From Nocardia aurea (GTDB taxonomy: Bacteria > Actinomycetota > Actinomycetes > Mycobacteriales > Mycobacteriaceae), in the NCBI RefSeq assembly GCF_003123685.1, contig NZ_QCYJ01000132.1, forward strand, positions 1 to 64,000: a stretch of DNA of 64,000 nt, read 5' to 3'. The notes below the pieces were generated by a model. That model made no database searches. It was not told the DNA's origin and saw only the letters and a list, made by a program, of their open reading frames with translations. The translations under genes and the position numbers were made by a program. Positions 16,132 to 24,940 of the stretch are shown one piece after another; within the stretch, counting starts at the first letter, position 1; each line of letters opens with the position of its first letter.

Positions 16132-17754
16132 TCAGGCCGCGTGGGTGCGGCGGGCGGGAGTGACCGTTGCGAGGTCGATGCGGCAACTGGTGCAGTAGTT
16201 GTCGGCGTGTACGACGGTGTGGTTCATGCAGCCCTCGCAGCGGCTGTGGCGTTGACCGGCTCCCAAACGGACACGGTTCTTCCGCGCCCTGGTCTGTGTG
16301 GAGCGCCGCGACGGCTGGTCGGCGGCGTGTTCGGTGGCGCGCTCGAACGGACGGTTGGGGTTGGGTGTCAGCTCAGGGTGCGTAGCGAGGTAGCGGGTGA
16401 GGTGTCGGCAGATCGGGTGGGGTGAGGCCCGGTTCCAGACTTCGACGATCAGCGCGTGCGCGGTAGTGGGGTAGGTGGTGGTGAGGTAGTCGCAGCGGGA
16501 GAACACGAATTGTTCGAGGGTGAACTTCTCGGGCAGCGGCGCGATCCCGGGGCGGTCGTCGGCGCGGCAGCTGTCGCACAGTCCGTCGTCGGAGACCAAC
16601 CGCCCACCACGGGAGTGGAGGGGGCGTTGGTCGTTCATGGCGCGTTCGATGAAGCAGGACACGCACCGCCATCCCATGACCGGCACCATCGCGGCGGCGT
16701 CGTAGTCCAGACCGTTGCCCTGGGTCGGGATCTCGGGGCGGGCGTCGTCACGCACCCGCAGTCCGGTGCGCTCGCGGGCGAAGTGCTCGGCCTCCCCACG
16801 CGCGACACGGCCCCCTCGCCGTCGCACACCCTGTCCGGCGCGGCGACCCTGCGGCGCGGCCCCGGCCCCGGCTCCGGTGTCGGTGTCGGTGTCGTGGTCG
16901 GCGAGGTAGTCGGTGGTGGCTTGGTCGAGGGTCTGGTCGGTGTCGCGGCGCAGGTGCTCGTGCTGGCCGAGGACGTAGTTGAGGTATTCGCGGTCCCACG
17001 CGGTGGTGGCTTCTTCGTGATCGCGGGGCCGCCGCCGTTTCTTCAACTCCCGCGCCCGCTGTTCGTCCTCGATGGTGCCCTCCTTTTCGACCGGCTGATC
17101 GTTCGCGGTGGCCGGTTCGTTCGCGCTCGGACGCTGTCGGTGGCGCTGCGGTGTTTCTGGTTCGAGGGTGCTGTCGTCGGGGTCGGGCATGGAGGTGGCG
17201 TCCCGGAACAGGTTCGTGTCGGTGTATTCGTCGAGTCGACGGTCACGCTCGATCAGGCAAGCGAGCATGGGCGCGCGGTGATCGCCCGGAATCGGACGGC
17301 TTCGCAGGGCCCGTGCTTGGGTTCGTGCGGTGATGGCGTCGGGGTGGTGGCGTGCGGCGTCGATGGCTCGGGAGGGTTGTCGGGTGGTGACGGGTGGGCG
17401 GTAGCGTATCCGCATCGGCATGGGTGGCAGTTCCGCGGCCGCCAGCGACACCTCGACGTATTCGGGTGTGGTGGGTTGGTAGAGGCCGGGGTCGGACAGG
17501 GACGCGGCGGCGTTGACCAGATCCTTCAGATCCTCGTCGACACTGCGCCAGAGGGCGTCGATGCGTTTGTGCGCGGTCTGGAACGGGTGTCGGGTGAAGG
17601 CGTCGGCGATCTGGTCGAGGACAGCGCGTTCGGCCTCGCTGGCCAGGGGCAGGATGTCGGGGAACTTCCGCCGGGCCAGGACTGGGTGGGTGGTGTGGAG
17701 GCCGTGCAGGCAGAACAGCGCGGTCTGGAACAGGGTGGGGAATCGCAGTGTCAT
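16132..17754 (-). CDS. zinc-ribbon protein paralogous to the TraA C-terminal region
   Basis: The ATG at 17752-17754 gives 540 aa. Residues about 45-100 (HPFQTAHKRIDALW...LYQPTTPEY) resemble TraA around 1510-1545. Residues about 350-410 contain NGLDYDAA...WRCVSCFIERA...SDDGLCDSCRADDRPGI, parallel to ALDYDKA...LECVSCNIERR...SDDGLCEDCRQDNQPAI in TraA. A second CxxC pair set lies at 506/509 and 521/524 (SRCEGC...NYCTSC). An acidic, TD-rich low-complexity segment and a basic RRAGQGVRRRGG patch lie between. It contains no relaxase or helicase part. A role as a nucleic-acid-binding partner of the relaxosome is inferred. Confidence 0.75.
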   Translation of the reverse strand: MTLRFPTLFQTALFCLHGLHTTHPVLARRKFPDILPLASEAERAVLDQIADAFTRHPFQTAHKRIDALWRSVDEDLKDLVNAAASLSDPGLYQPTTPEYVEVSLAAAELPPMPMRIRYRPPVTTRQPSRAIDAARHHPDAITARTQARALRSRPIPGDHRAPMLACLIERDRRLDEYTDTNLFRDATSMPDPDDSTLEPETPQRHRQRPSANEPATANDQPVEKEGTIEDEQRARELKKRRRPRDHEEATTAWDREYLNYVLGQHEHLRRDTDQTLDQATTDYLADHDTDTDTGAGAGAAPQGRRAGQGVRRRGGRVARGEAEHFARERTGLRVRDDARPEIPTQGNGLDYDAAAMVPVMGWRCVSCFIERAMNDQRPLHSRGGRLVSDDGLCDSCRADDRPGIAPLPEKFTLEQFVFSRCDYLTTTYPTTAHALIVEVWNRASPHPICRHLTRYLATHPELTPNPNRPFERATEHAADQPSRRSTQTRARKNRVRLGAGQRHSRCEGCMNHTVVHADNYCTSCRIDLATVTPARRTHAA

Positions 17755-18110
17755 GAAGGGGTTCTCCGTTCGCGCGAAGAGGAGGCAACCCGCCCCCGGT
17801 GCTGGCGTGTGCTTTTCGCGACACGAGGGGTGGGCGGCTGGTCGGGTGACCCGCCTGAAGGGCGCCCGACCAGGGTGGGGACCGACACGGCGGAGGGAAC
17901 GCGGCCGTTGCGGGCGAGCACGAATTTCCGCGCACACCCCCGAACCCGGTCATGCATGGTGGTCGGCGCGCTGGGGAAATTCGTGGGCGTCCGGGCGCGG
18001 GCCCGCAGGCGTGGCGGGCACCGCCCTGGTAGCCCTTCAGGAAGGCGGGGCACCCGGGCAGACGAACACCCCGGACACCCCGACCGACTCCTTCTCGACC
18101 CGGCCCCTTC
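17755..18110. promoter_or_regulatory. non-coding region with two long inverted repeats
   Basis: One repeat is CTGGTCGGG (17838-17846) with CCCGACCAG (17865-17873), a likely RNA hairpin about 85 bp before the start at 17754. The other is CACGAATTTCC (17919-17929) with GGAAATTCGTG (17975-17985), perfect 11-bp arms around a 45-bp centre containing CATGCATG. The arms are the most AT-rich sequence of the gap, which suits a protein-binding or origin site. Confidence 0.5.
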
Positions 18111-18491
18111 TCAGGCCGCCAACGGTTCGCGGTCGGCGAAGTAATCATCGAGTTCGGCCTCGGCCCTGCAGCGGGCCGCCGCAGCGCGGGCGTCACGGAC
18201 CCGATGACGCAACGCCACCGGGGTCGCGCGCGGGGTGCGACGGGCGCGCCGCGCCGCGACCGCGTGCGGATCGGTACGCACGGCGTCGGTCGCCGGACTG
18301 GGTGCTGCGACCAGTCGCAGATCGTGCCCGAACTCCCGCATGGGGTGCGCCCAGGCGGCGAGTTCGTCGGCGATCGGGACCACGACCGCTCCGGCCAGCG
18401 CGGCGTAGACGGGGTGCGGTTCGTCGTCGCGGTATCCGGGCACTGCGCTGAAATCCTGGGAGTGGGTGGTTGGGATCGTGGTGCTGGGCAT
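18111..18491 (-). CDS. hypothetical protein, intact member of a duplicated pair
   Basis: This 126-aa protein begins MPSTTIPTTHSQDF, then EPHPVYAALAGAVVVPIADELAAW, and ends in a charged R/A-rich helix (RHRVRDARAAAARCRAEAELDDYF). No family is recognised. A decayed copy lies about 700 bp upstream at 19020-19198, and similarity extends into the 5' flanks of both, so the segment was duplicated. It is directly upstream of the zinc-ribbon gene and on the same strand. Confidence 0.55.
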   Translation of the reverse strand: MPSTTIPTTHSQDFSAVPGYRDDEPHPVYAALAGAVVVPIADELAAWAHPMREFGHDLRLVAAPSPATDAVRTDPHAVAARRARRTPRATPVALRHRVRDARAAAARCRAEAELDDYFADREPLAA

Positions 18492-18844
18492 AGTGGTTCC
18501 TTCTTTGGGGGCAGGGGATGGCGGTCGAGCGGTGTCGTCGGTCGGTCCGGGGGCGCGACGTTGTCCGGCGGTAGCGCGGGATCGGCCGTGTCGGGCATCA
18601 CCGGGTCTGAGTTCGGTATCGGCAACGGGGGATGCCGATCTGCATGGCGGTGTGACTTGAGGATCTTGCGATCGTTGCCACCCCGACAGCTACGCTGATG
18701 CTGCTTGACACGTGCGGTCGGCTCCGTCCGTCGGTACGTCTGGCACATCTGGCCCGAACCCGGTAGCGAAATTCGCCGCAGAAATTTACGATCGAGCTAC
18801 CCGATTACGCTTTGTCGTCGACGAGTGATTGGGGAGTTGACGAC
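18492..18844. other. intergenic stretch, partly the duplicated 5' flank
   Basis: About 350 bp without a supported gene. Bases 18492-18610 resemble 19199-19320 (shared GGGGATGGCGGTCG, GTCGTCGGTCGGTC and GATCGGCCG words). The rest is unstructured as far as can be seen. Confidence 0.4.
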
Positions 18845-19024
18845 ATGACTTCTGAGTGGTCTAGACACTGTCTCGCTGTCGCTTGCCCGGCCTGTAATGC
18901 ACGGGTGGGGCAGCAATGCCAGCCGCCCGCGTCCCGCGGGACCGTCGTGCACTGGGCACGTCGTGTTGCGGAACTTGCTGCGGTAGGCGTTGCCGCCGGT
19001 GGCTCGTCACGAGACATCAGGTAG
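18845..19024 (+). CDS. small zinc-finger protein of the phage/plasmid CPxC type
   Basis: The 59-aa frame from the ATG at 18845 holds VACPACNARVGQQCQPP followed by GTVVHWARR. This CPxC-x5-GxxC-xn-H spacing matches small zinc-binding proteins common in actinophages and plasmids. It runs opposite to nearly all its neighbours and overlaps the decayed copy on the other strand. Its function is unknown. Confidence 0.5.
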   Translation: MTSEWSRHCLAVACPACNARVGQQCQPPASRGTVVHWARRVAELAAVGVAAGGSSRDIR

Positions 19025-19198
19025 GCGATCGGTACAGGATCGTGGACCGGACTCCTGCACGGGGCGCGCTCAGCGGCGAGCTCGTCGGCGATCGGGATCA
19101 CGACCGCTGCGGACAGCGCGGCGTAGACGGGATGCGGTTCGTCGAGTACCGCCGCGAAGCCTTGGGACTGGGTGGTCAGGATCGTGGTGCTGGGCAGA
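19020..19198 (-). pseudogene. decayed copy of the 18111-18491 gene
   Basis: The translation PSTTILTTQSQGFAAV...EPHPVYAALSAAVVIPIADELAAE closely parallels the intact gene. The initiating ATG has become CTG (the intact gene reads ATGCCCAGC, this copy CTGCCCAGC), and the C-terminal charged region is lost. No alternative start with a ribosome site is seen. Confidence 0.6.
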
Positions 19199-19328
19199 GC
19201 TGGTTCCTCCTCGGGACCGCAGTGGGGATGGCGGTCGGTCGAGGTCGTCGGTCGGTCTGGGTGCGCGACGATGCCCGGCTGCAGCGCAGGATCGGCCGCG
19301 CCGGGCATCCCCGCGCGTGGGTGGGCTG

Positions 19329-19871
19329 TTAGAAGGACGGTGGCTCGCCGGACCCGCCGAAGGAACCCGACCCGGTGAACGCCCACGGATCCTCGGACCC
19401 GGGACCGGCGCCGACACCCGCGCCGACGAGGTCGCCGGAGCGTTCCTGCGCGGCGGGGCGTCCGGCCGAGCGACCGTTGTTGCTGTTGCCGCCCGGATCG
19501 GGATTGCGGGGGACGCGGTTGATCGTGGTGGTGGCGTATTTCAGGCTCGGGCCGACTTCGTCGACCTCGAGTTCGGTGGTGGTGCGATTCTGTCCGTCGT
19601 CGGTCTTCCAGCGTCGTTGCTTGAGCCGTCCGGTCACGATGACCCGGGCGCCGCGTGGGAGGGATTCGGCGACGTTCTCGGCGGCGTCGCGCCAGATGTT
19701 GCAGCGTAGGAACAACGCTTCGGCGTCTTTCCATTCGTTGGTGTTGCGGTCGAAGTAGCGGGGTGTGGAAGCGACGGTGAAATCAGCCACCGCGACCCCG
19801 TTGGGCGTGAATCTCAATTCGGGGTCCGACGTCAGATTTCCCGTGACAGTGATGATCGTGTCTCCGGCCAT
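19329..19871 (-). CDS. ssb: single-stranded DNA-binding protein
   Basis: The 180-aa protein has the SSB OB fold (ITVTGNLTSDPELRFTPNG, then FLRCNIWRDAAENVAESLPRG, VIVTGRLKQRRW) in residues 1-110 and a Gly/Pro/Asn-rich tail ending in DPWAF...EPPSF. The tail is less acidic than the usual DDDIPF-type tip. Element-encoded SSB coats the transferred single strand and helps establishment in the recipient. It lies downstream of the ParB-like gene in the same direction, as in many actinobacterial plasmids. Confidence 0.93.
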   Translation of the reverse strand: MAGDTIITVTGNLTSDPELRFTPNGVAVADFTVASTPRYFDRNTNEWKDAEALFLRCNIWRDAAENVAESLPRGARVIVTGRLKQRRWKTDDGQNRTTTELEVDEVGPSLKYATTTINRVPRNPDPGGNSNNGRSAGRPAAQERSGDLVGAGVGAGPGSEDPWAFTGSGSFGGSGEPPSF

Positions 19872-19960
19872 GAGGGTGTTTCCTTCCTGTTCGGTTGGGA
19901 CACAACGCGTACCGGCCCGCCACGAGGATCGGTGGCGGGCCGGTCGATGGTTGTGCGGGT

Positions 19961-21631
19961 TCAGGACTCGATATCGATGTCGCGGTAGTCGATCAGCTTG
20001 GCGGCGGCTTGTTCGACCTCGACGAGAGCGAAGTCGGTGTCACCGGTGCGGGCGTTGAGCTCGGTGGCGGCCTCGGACAGGAACCGCAGATACCGCCCGG
20101 TCGACTCGCCCCCGTCGCGCCACAGGCTCTTGCCGATCTTCAGTTCGGCGATGGCGACCTGCATGGCGAGCACGATCTTCCACGCCCGATTCGGCGACGC
20201 CGCCCTGATCGCGGCCACGAGCGATTCGGTGCTGGCCTCGATGCCCAACAGGGCACTCACCTGTGCGCGTTCGTCGAAGGCGAGTCGGTGAGCGAGGGTT
20301 TCGGCGACGAAGGCCGCGGTGTCACGCGGCAGCGTGGCACCGGCGAGCAAACGTGGCAGGAACTCGTAGCGACGTTCGTTGACCGCCTCGCCGCGTTCGT
20401 TGAGCACGCGCACCCGCCGCCGATCCAACCGCGCTTGCTCCCGGGCAGCCACGACCGCAGCTTCAGCCTCCGGATCGGGCGCAGTGGCGAGGATCGTGAA
20501 TCCGCTTCCTGGCAATGCCTTCTCGGGCAGGTAGTAGGTCGGGGTCCACTTGTCGGCGCGGGTGACGGTGTCGACGTGGCGCAACCCGTCGGCAGGTGTG
20601 GCGTCGGGGTTGGCGCGGGTGCTCCAGTCCACGTCCTCGATCGCGACGTGGGCACCGGATTCGGTGTCGACGAGCAGTCGGCCGCGTTCGACGGCCAGCC
20701 ACACCACCCAGAGGGTCGGGTCGGTGTAGAGGTGCTCGACGGTGACCGGCTCGCCCGCCTCGGTGACCAGCCGCTCGATGGGCAGGTATCCGGTGTCGGT
20801 GTCGGGTTCGGTGGTGAGGATGCCGAATCCGTAGACCGCGTAGGCGAGCGCGGTCTCGAGCCGGTCGCGGGTGGTGGCGCGTTCGTTGTCGATCAGGCGG
20901 CGGGTGTAGCCGAAGTCCCAGCGTCCGGCGTTTTCCAGACGTGTCACGGCGTCGGTGTCGCCGCGGGCGTCGTAGTCGGCGATGACCGCGAGTTGGTCGA
21001 GATCGAACTGCCGCTCGGCCAGCAACCGGGTCGCGGTCTGGGACGCGCCGATCGCACCTGTCTTGGCGACCTCGCCACGTTTACGGGCCAGCCCTTGCGC
21101 GATCCGGGTCGGGGTCGCGCCGAGTTCGAGCATCAACGCGATCCCGCGGGCGCGGTCGACCTCGGGCAGTGGGATGCGTCGGTCGTTGAGGGTGATCTGA
21201 TCCAGCAGGCGCTCGATACGCTGTTCGTTATCCACGACATCGGGGTCGGCGGGGGTGATCCACACCGGCACCTGCGCGAGTCCGACCTTGCGGGCCAACA
21301 GGACCCGCAGCTGCCCGTCGTAGACACGGATCTTCCCGTCCGCTCCGCGCTGCGCCAGCGCCGGTGCCCGCACCCCCCGCACGCGGATCGAGGCTTCCTG
21401 CTCGGGGTAGTCGTCCAGATCGAAACTCATCCGCACGTTCTCATCGATGATCAGCTCGTGCGGATCCTTGTACTCCGCCACCGCTTCCGGCGGCGCCACC
21501 AACTCCACGTCCGCGTTCTCCCCGATAGTGTCGGTGTCGGTGTCGGTGTCGGTGGTGGTGGTCTGGTCGGTGTCGGGCTGGTCGGATGTCTCGATGGTGG
21601 CGGCGACGAGGGACAGGGAAGCGGTACTCAT
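19961..21631 (-). CDS. ParB/RepB-like nuclease-domain protein
   Basis: The ATG at 21629-21631 has GAGGAG upstream. The 556-aa protein opens with an acidic, T/D-rich tail (residues 15-40), followed by a ParB-N domain (about 55-140) with NVRMSFDLDDYP, a diverged SIRVRGVRAPAL box and YDGQLRVLLARKVG. An HTH-like segment (TRIAQGLARKRGEVAKTG) lies near 185. The C-terminal half is helical and of unknown family. No ParA partner is nearby, so the protein may act in plasmid gene control or transfer rather than classical segregation. Confidence 0.75.
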   Translation of the reverse strand: MSTASLSLVAATIETSDQPDTDQTTTTDTDTDTDTIGENADVELVAPPEAVAEYKDPHELIIDENVRMSFDLDDYPEQEASIRVRGVRAPALAQRGADGKIRVYDGQLRVLLARKVGLAQVPVWITPADPDVVDNEQRIERLLDQITLNDRRIPLPEVDRARGIALMLELGATPTRIAQGLARKRGEVAKTGAIGASQTATRLLAERQFDLDQLAVIADYDARGDTDAVTRLENAGRWDFGYTRRLIDNERATTRDRLETALAYAVYGFGILTTEPDTDTGYLPIERLVTEAGEPVTVEHLYTDPTLWVVWLAVERGRLLVDTESGAHVAIEDVDWSTRANPDATPADGLRHVDTVTRADKWTPTYYLPEKALPGSGFTILATAPDPEAEAAVVAAREQARLDRRRVRVLNERGEAVNERRYEFLPRLLAGATLPRDTAAFVAETLAHRLAFDERAQVSALLGIEASTESLVAAIRAASPNRAWKIVLAMQVAIAELKIGKSLWRDGGESTGRYLRFLSEAATELNARTGDTDFALVEVEQAAAKLIDYRDIDIES

Positions 21632-21733
21632 CGGTGAACTCCTCGGAAAGTGAGTCGACGCCCACCCAAGGCGTGAACGAGCCGAGGGCAAGGGTGGGCG
21701 TCGATATCCGGATGGGTTGGGTGGGTGCGGGTC

Positions 21734-21967
21734 TCAGGCGGCGGCGCGGCGCTGGCGGGTCACGTTGAGCGGGGCCAAGCGAAGTACCCCGTCACCAGCG
21801 GTGTCGGTGTAGACCCAGTTGCGGGCGCGCCAGTCCGGGAACCGATCCCGCCACTGGGCGCTGACCCGATCGTCGGTCAGCGCCGAGAGCGCACCGGCAT
21901 ACCCGCGCTCGATCAGCTGCTCGTACTCGGTGCGGGTCACGACCTGCACGGGCATAGAATTCGACAT
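21734..21967 (-). CDS. small conserved-looking hypothetical protein
   Basis: This 77-aa protein starts at the ATG at 21965-21967 with GGAGGATC upstream. It is helical, with QWRDRFPDWRARNWVYTDTAGDGVLRL in the middle (split here only for description) and a basic tail QRRAAA. No family is recognised. It lies between the DUF3085 and ParB-like genes with the same orientation and is probably in one transcription unit with them. Confidence 0.55.
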   Translation of the reverse strand: MSNSMPVQVVTRTEYEQLIERGYAGALSALTDDRVSAQWRDRFPDWRARNWVYTDTAGDGVLRLAPLNVTRQRRAAA

Positions 21968-22107
21968 GACAGATCCTCCGTAGTGTGAGTCAGGAAGAAG
22001 ACACCACCCGCCGGGTGGCGCGCACGTGGTGGGAGAGCGGTCACCGGCCACCGACCGGGAAGTGACTGTATGTGGAAGAGGCTGGATTCGAGCGTCTTCG
22101 ACAGGTG

Positions 22108-22551
22108 TCAGGGGCGTGGACTGGTCGGTCCGGGGCGTTGGACGGCGACGGTGTATTTGTTGGGTTCGACGGTGAGGATGAGCCATCCGTGGTGCGGCCC
22201 GAATTCGCGGATCAGGTCGATCAACGGTGGGGTCGTCTCGTCGTGTTCGGTCAGGGCGATGTATTCGGCGAAGTCGTCACCGCCGACCGCGGTGGTGCCC
22301 AGGCCGGTGTGGGAGTCGGTCCAGCCCACGGCGTGGCAGATGATCGAGTGGCCGGGCCGGTGGGGGTCGAGTTGGCGGGGTCGTCCGTTGCTGAGTAGGT
22401 AGGTGCCCTCGTCCTTGGCCCAGATCAACGCCGGAACCGGCGGATTTTCGGTGTCGTAGGGAGACCAGGAATGTTCCGGTGCGGCCATCGCGTGCTCGGC
22501 GATCGGCCACACCTGATCCAACGGAAACCACAAATCGATCGATGACATCAC
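22108..22551 (-). CDS. DUF3085-type protein
   Basis: The 147-aa product contains ALIWAKDEGTYLLSNG, then HSIICHAVGW and GGDDFAEYI, the pattern of plasmid-borne DUF3085 proteins of unknown function. Two adjacent ATG codons (22551 and 22548) are possible starts. It belongs to the minus-strand backbone series between the primase and the ParB-like gene. Confidence 0.65.
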   Translation of the reverse strand: MMSSIDLWFPLDQVWPIAEHAMAAPEHSWSPYDTENPPVPALIWAKDEGTYLLSNGRPRQLDPHRPGHSIICHAVGWTDSHTGLGTTAVGGDDFAEYIALTEHDETTPPLIDLIREFGPHHGWLILTVEPNKYTVAVQRPGPTSPRP

Positions 22552-22652
22552 AGGGAATCAACTCCCCATTCTGCAATAGCGGCCGCGCCGATCGGCAGGC
22601 CGGGAACGCGGCACATCGCAGGGGCAGGTGTGGCCGGGTCGATGGGTGGGTG

Positions 22653-23579
22653 TCACTGCCGGTGTGGGCGGGTAGCCGTGCGGTGCGCGGCGTAGGTGAG
22701 GCCGTCGTCGATGGTGCGGGCGGCTTCGAGCACGGTGAAGCCGTCGACGCCGACATGATGTGCGGCGGCGTCGAACAGAACCGTGTAGGCGTGGTCGCGG
22801 TCGAGCAGTCCCGCCCCGACGAGCCGCCCGAGGCTGTTGGCTGCCAACAACACCGTCTGATGCCGGGTACCTGTGCGCGCGTTCGAGATCCGGTCGGCTT
22901 GGTTGCGTAGCGCCGCGGCGATGTAGGCGTCTGGGTGCCCGATGTCGGAGGTCGCGACGACTGGTAGCAGGGGTGCGGGTGGTGGTGCGAGGAGTTCGGC
23001 CAGCCAGTGCGGCAGCGGGATCGGGTCTCGGTCGTCGAGGACCCGATAGCGGCCCGCGGCCAATGTGGAGCCGGGTGCGACGACGTATCCGCCGATCCCG
23101 CGGCTGTCGATGCGCCAGCCGAGTCGGGCGATGGTGTTGCGTAACAGCGGTGTTGGTGGGGGTCGGTAGTACAGGTGCATGCCGCCGGAGGGAGTGGCGC
23201 CCGCGAACGTCGGGATCGGCGGCGACTGTCCGGCCTCGTGAGCGAGGCGGGCCAAGACGTCGCGGCCGTCGCGGGCTCCCGCCCATCGTGCTGGTGGGTC
23301 TTGGTCGTGGCTGGTGTCCAGGTCGATGACGTGTAGGCGGCTGGGCCCGCATGCGATGCCGATGTTGTTTGCGGGCCAGCGGCGCCACCACCGGTGGATC
23401 CGGGCAGGGTCGAGGGTGGCGGCGTTCTCCCAGTTCTCGACCGCGGGGACCTTACTGCCCGCATGTAAAGGGAATACGTGGAACCCGCGAGCAGCACTGG
23501 TCAACGCCGCCCGGACGGTCGGTGCGCCCTGGCCGGGATGGTGGTGCGCGCGACCGACGACGGAAGTCACGGCGTTCAT
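22653..23579 (-). CDS. bifunctional DNA primase/polymerase (prim-pol)
   Basis: This 308-aa protein shows the prim-pol (AEP) order: an N-terminal GFHVFPLHAGSKVPAVENW box, NIGIACGPSRLHVIDLD with the metal-binding acids, then ATPSGGMHLYY with the catalytic histidine, and RGIGGYVVAPGST. This enzyme makes primers and short DNA on plasmids and phages. The C-terminal 100 residues resemble the helical PriCT-like region; no helicase domain is fused. It overlaps the upstream gene's stop by 4 bp (ATGA), so translation is coupled. Confidence 0.85.
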   Translation of the reverse strand: MNAVTSVVGRAHHHPGQGAPTVRAALTSAARGFHVFPLHAGSKVPAVENWENAATLDPARIHRWWRRWPANNIGIACGPSRLHVIDLDTSHDQDPPARWAGARDGRDVLARLAHEAGQSPPIPTFAGATPSGGMHLYYRPPPTPLLRNTIARLGWRIDSRGIGGYVVAPGSTLAAGRYRVLDDRDPIPLPHWLAELLAPPPAPLLPVVATSDIGHPDAYIAAALRNQADRISNARTGTRHQTVLLAANSLGRLVGAGLLDRDHAYTVLFDAAAHHVGVDGFTVLEAARTIDDGLTYAAHRTATRPHRQ

Positions 23580-24160
23580 GCCGCTGTCCCAGGGCGGAGG
23601 GTGGCGAGGTGACGGGCCAGGTCCAGGACGTGGTCGCGGTCCACACGCACAGCGATTTCGGCGTCACCGCTGCGCAGCACCCGGATCGAGGCCGAGACCG
23701 GATCGCAGTGGTGACCGAATTCGATGCCGTCCTCCCGCAGTCGGTGCACCGGCGCCAACATCGCGGCCAATTCCTCGAGGATCGCGTCGCGTCGGGCCAG
23801 CACGACCGCGTCCGCGCGGGCGGACCGCCGGTAGCCGTCGAGCGTCTGTCGGTAGCCCGGGAGCAGACGCCGCTCGATGGCGGCGGCGATGTCTGCGGGT
23901 GGGCGGTGGGCGGCGACGGTGATGTGGTGGTCGGTGTCGCCGCTGCAGCGGAAGGCCGAGAACGGGGGCTGGTAGGTGCCGACGACGCGCAAGCGGCCGT
24001 GATCGGTCCGGCGGTGGGAATCATCGCCGTGGGTGATCATCAACGACTGATCACCGGGCCCGAACAACTGACTGTGTCGTTGGGTCATGTAGCCGGGCTC
24101 GGCACGCCACCCGGGCCCGAGCCCGGCCGCGATCCGGCGGGTGATTTCGAGAAAATCCAT
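23576..24160 (-). CDS. hypothetical protein coupled to the primase
   Basis: The 194-aa product starts at the ATG at 24158-24160 (MDFLEITRRIAAGLGPGW). It has no recognised domain. Its middle holds HHITVAAHRPPADIAAAIERRLLPGY, and the C-terminus is two alpha/beta units ending HVLDLARHLATL. The ATGA overlap with the primase gene argues for a shared operon and possibly shared function in replication. Confidence 0.6.
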   Translation of the reverse strand: MDFLEITRRIAAGLGPGWRAEPGYMTQRHSQLFGPGDQSLMITHGDDSHRRTDHGRLRVVGTYQPPFSAFRCSGDTDHHITVAAHRPPADIAAAIERRLLPGYRQTLDGYRRSARADAVVLARRDAILEELAAMLAPVHRLREDGIEFGHHCDPVSASIRVLRSGDAEIAVRVDRDHVLDLARHLATLRPGTAA

Positions 24161-24209
24161 TCCCACACAACTCCTTTCACACAATGCGCCGATGGCCCGG
24201 TTGAGTTGG

Positions 24210-24881
24210 TCAGGTGCCGAACAGTGCACGGATCGCGATCAGCATCGCCAAGGGTTCGGGCGGCTGGTCGGTAGCGGGTTGAGCGGCGTCGCGGATCTTG
24301 CGCAGCCGCAAGAACCGGACACCGCGCAGGTCGATTCCGGTTTCGGGGGCCAGATGCTCGGTACCGGGGTCATCGATGACGCGGTAGTCCGAGCGTGCCA
24401 GCCATGCCTCGTACCAGGCTTCGGCCGGTTGGGCCTCGCGCGCTTTCTCGCGCGGGTCGGGGTGGCGGGGCTGCCAGTAGCGGCATCCGCAGTCGGGATC
24501 CGCGCATCGCGCGAGCCGCACCGCCGGGTTGGGGTGGTAGTGCTGTTGCTGTCCGGTGAGCATGGGGCAGGCCCGGCGACTGTAGTGGGCGCACTCGGGA
24601 TGCAATCCCGGCTCCACCGAGAGTCCACGCTGGTAGTCGACCGATCGAAGGTAGAGCACGACACGCTCGTGCAGGGGCTGCCCGCAGATCTGACACAGTT
24701 TGGCCCACAGTGTGTGGCGTTGGCGGTGGTGGTGCAGCATGCCCCAGACCGGTCGGGCGGGGTCGCGGTGGGTGAGGGTGACGTAGGGGACGACCAGCCC
24801 GCGCGAGGTCGGCCTGGCTGCGAGCCGGTCGGGGACCGGAACCCGCGCGGGGTCGGCGGGAGAGGACGGTGTGGAGGACAT
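24210..24881 (-). CDS. hypothetical cysteine/histidine-rich protein
   Basis: The 223-aa product has a likely zinc site: LCQICGQPL, HPECAHYSRRACPM, then CADPDCGCRYW. The remainder is basic and helical (LRGVRFLRLRKIRD). Such treble-clef proteins on plasmids may bind nucleic acid or partner proteins, but no family was recognised. It is the first gene upstream of the primase pair on the same strand. Confidence 0.55.
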   Translation of the reverse strand: MSSTPSSPADPARVPVPDRLAARPTSRGLVVPYVTLTHRDPARPVWGMLHHHRQRHTLWAKLCQICGQPLHERVVLYLRSVDYQRGLSVEPGLHPECAHYSRRACPMLTGQQQHYHPNPAVRLARCADPDCGCRYWQPRHPDPREKAREAQPAEAWYEAWLARSDYRVIDDPGTEHLAPETGIDLRGVRFLRLRKIRDAAQPATDQPPEPLAMLIAIRALFGT

Positions 24882-24940
24882 AGTTCACCTCGAATCCAGA
24901 AAGAAGGGAGCCGCGAGAGCAGCCGCACCTCGGCAGGCGG

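Noticed and set aside
16456..18144. A 562-codon plus-strand frame
   Set aside because: Antisense to the zinc-ribbon gene with paired CxxC motifs and extends through hairpins in the adjacent gap.
19895..21637. A 580-codon plus-strand frame opposite the ParB-like gene
   Set aside because: The minus strand carries recognisable ParB-N sequence and a ribosome site; the plus frame has no domain and low-complexity composition.
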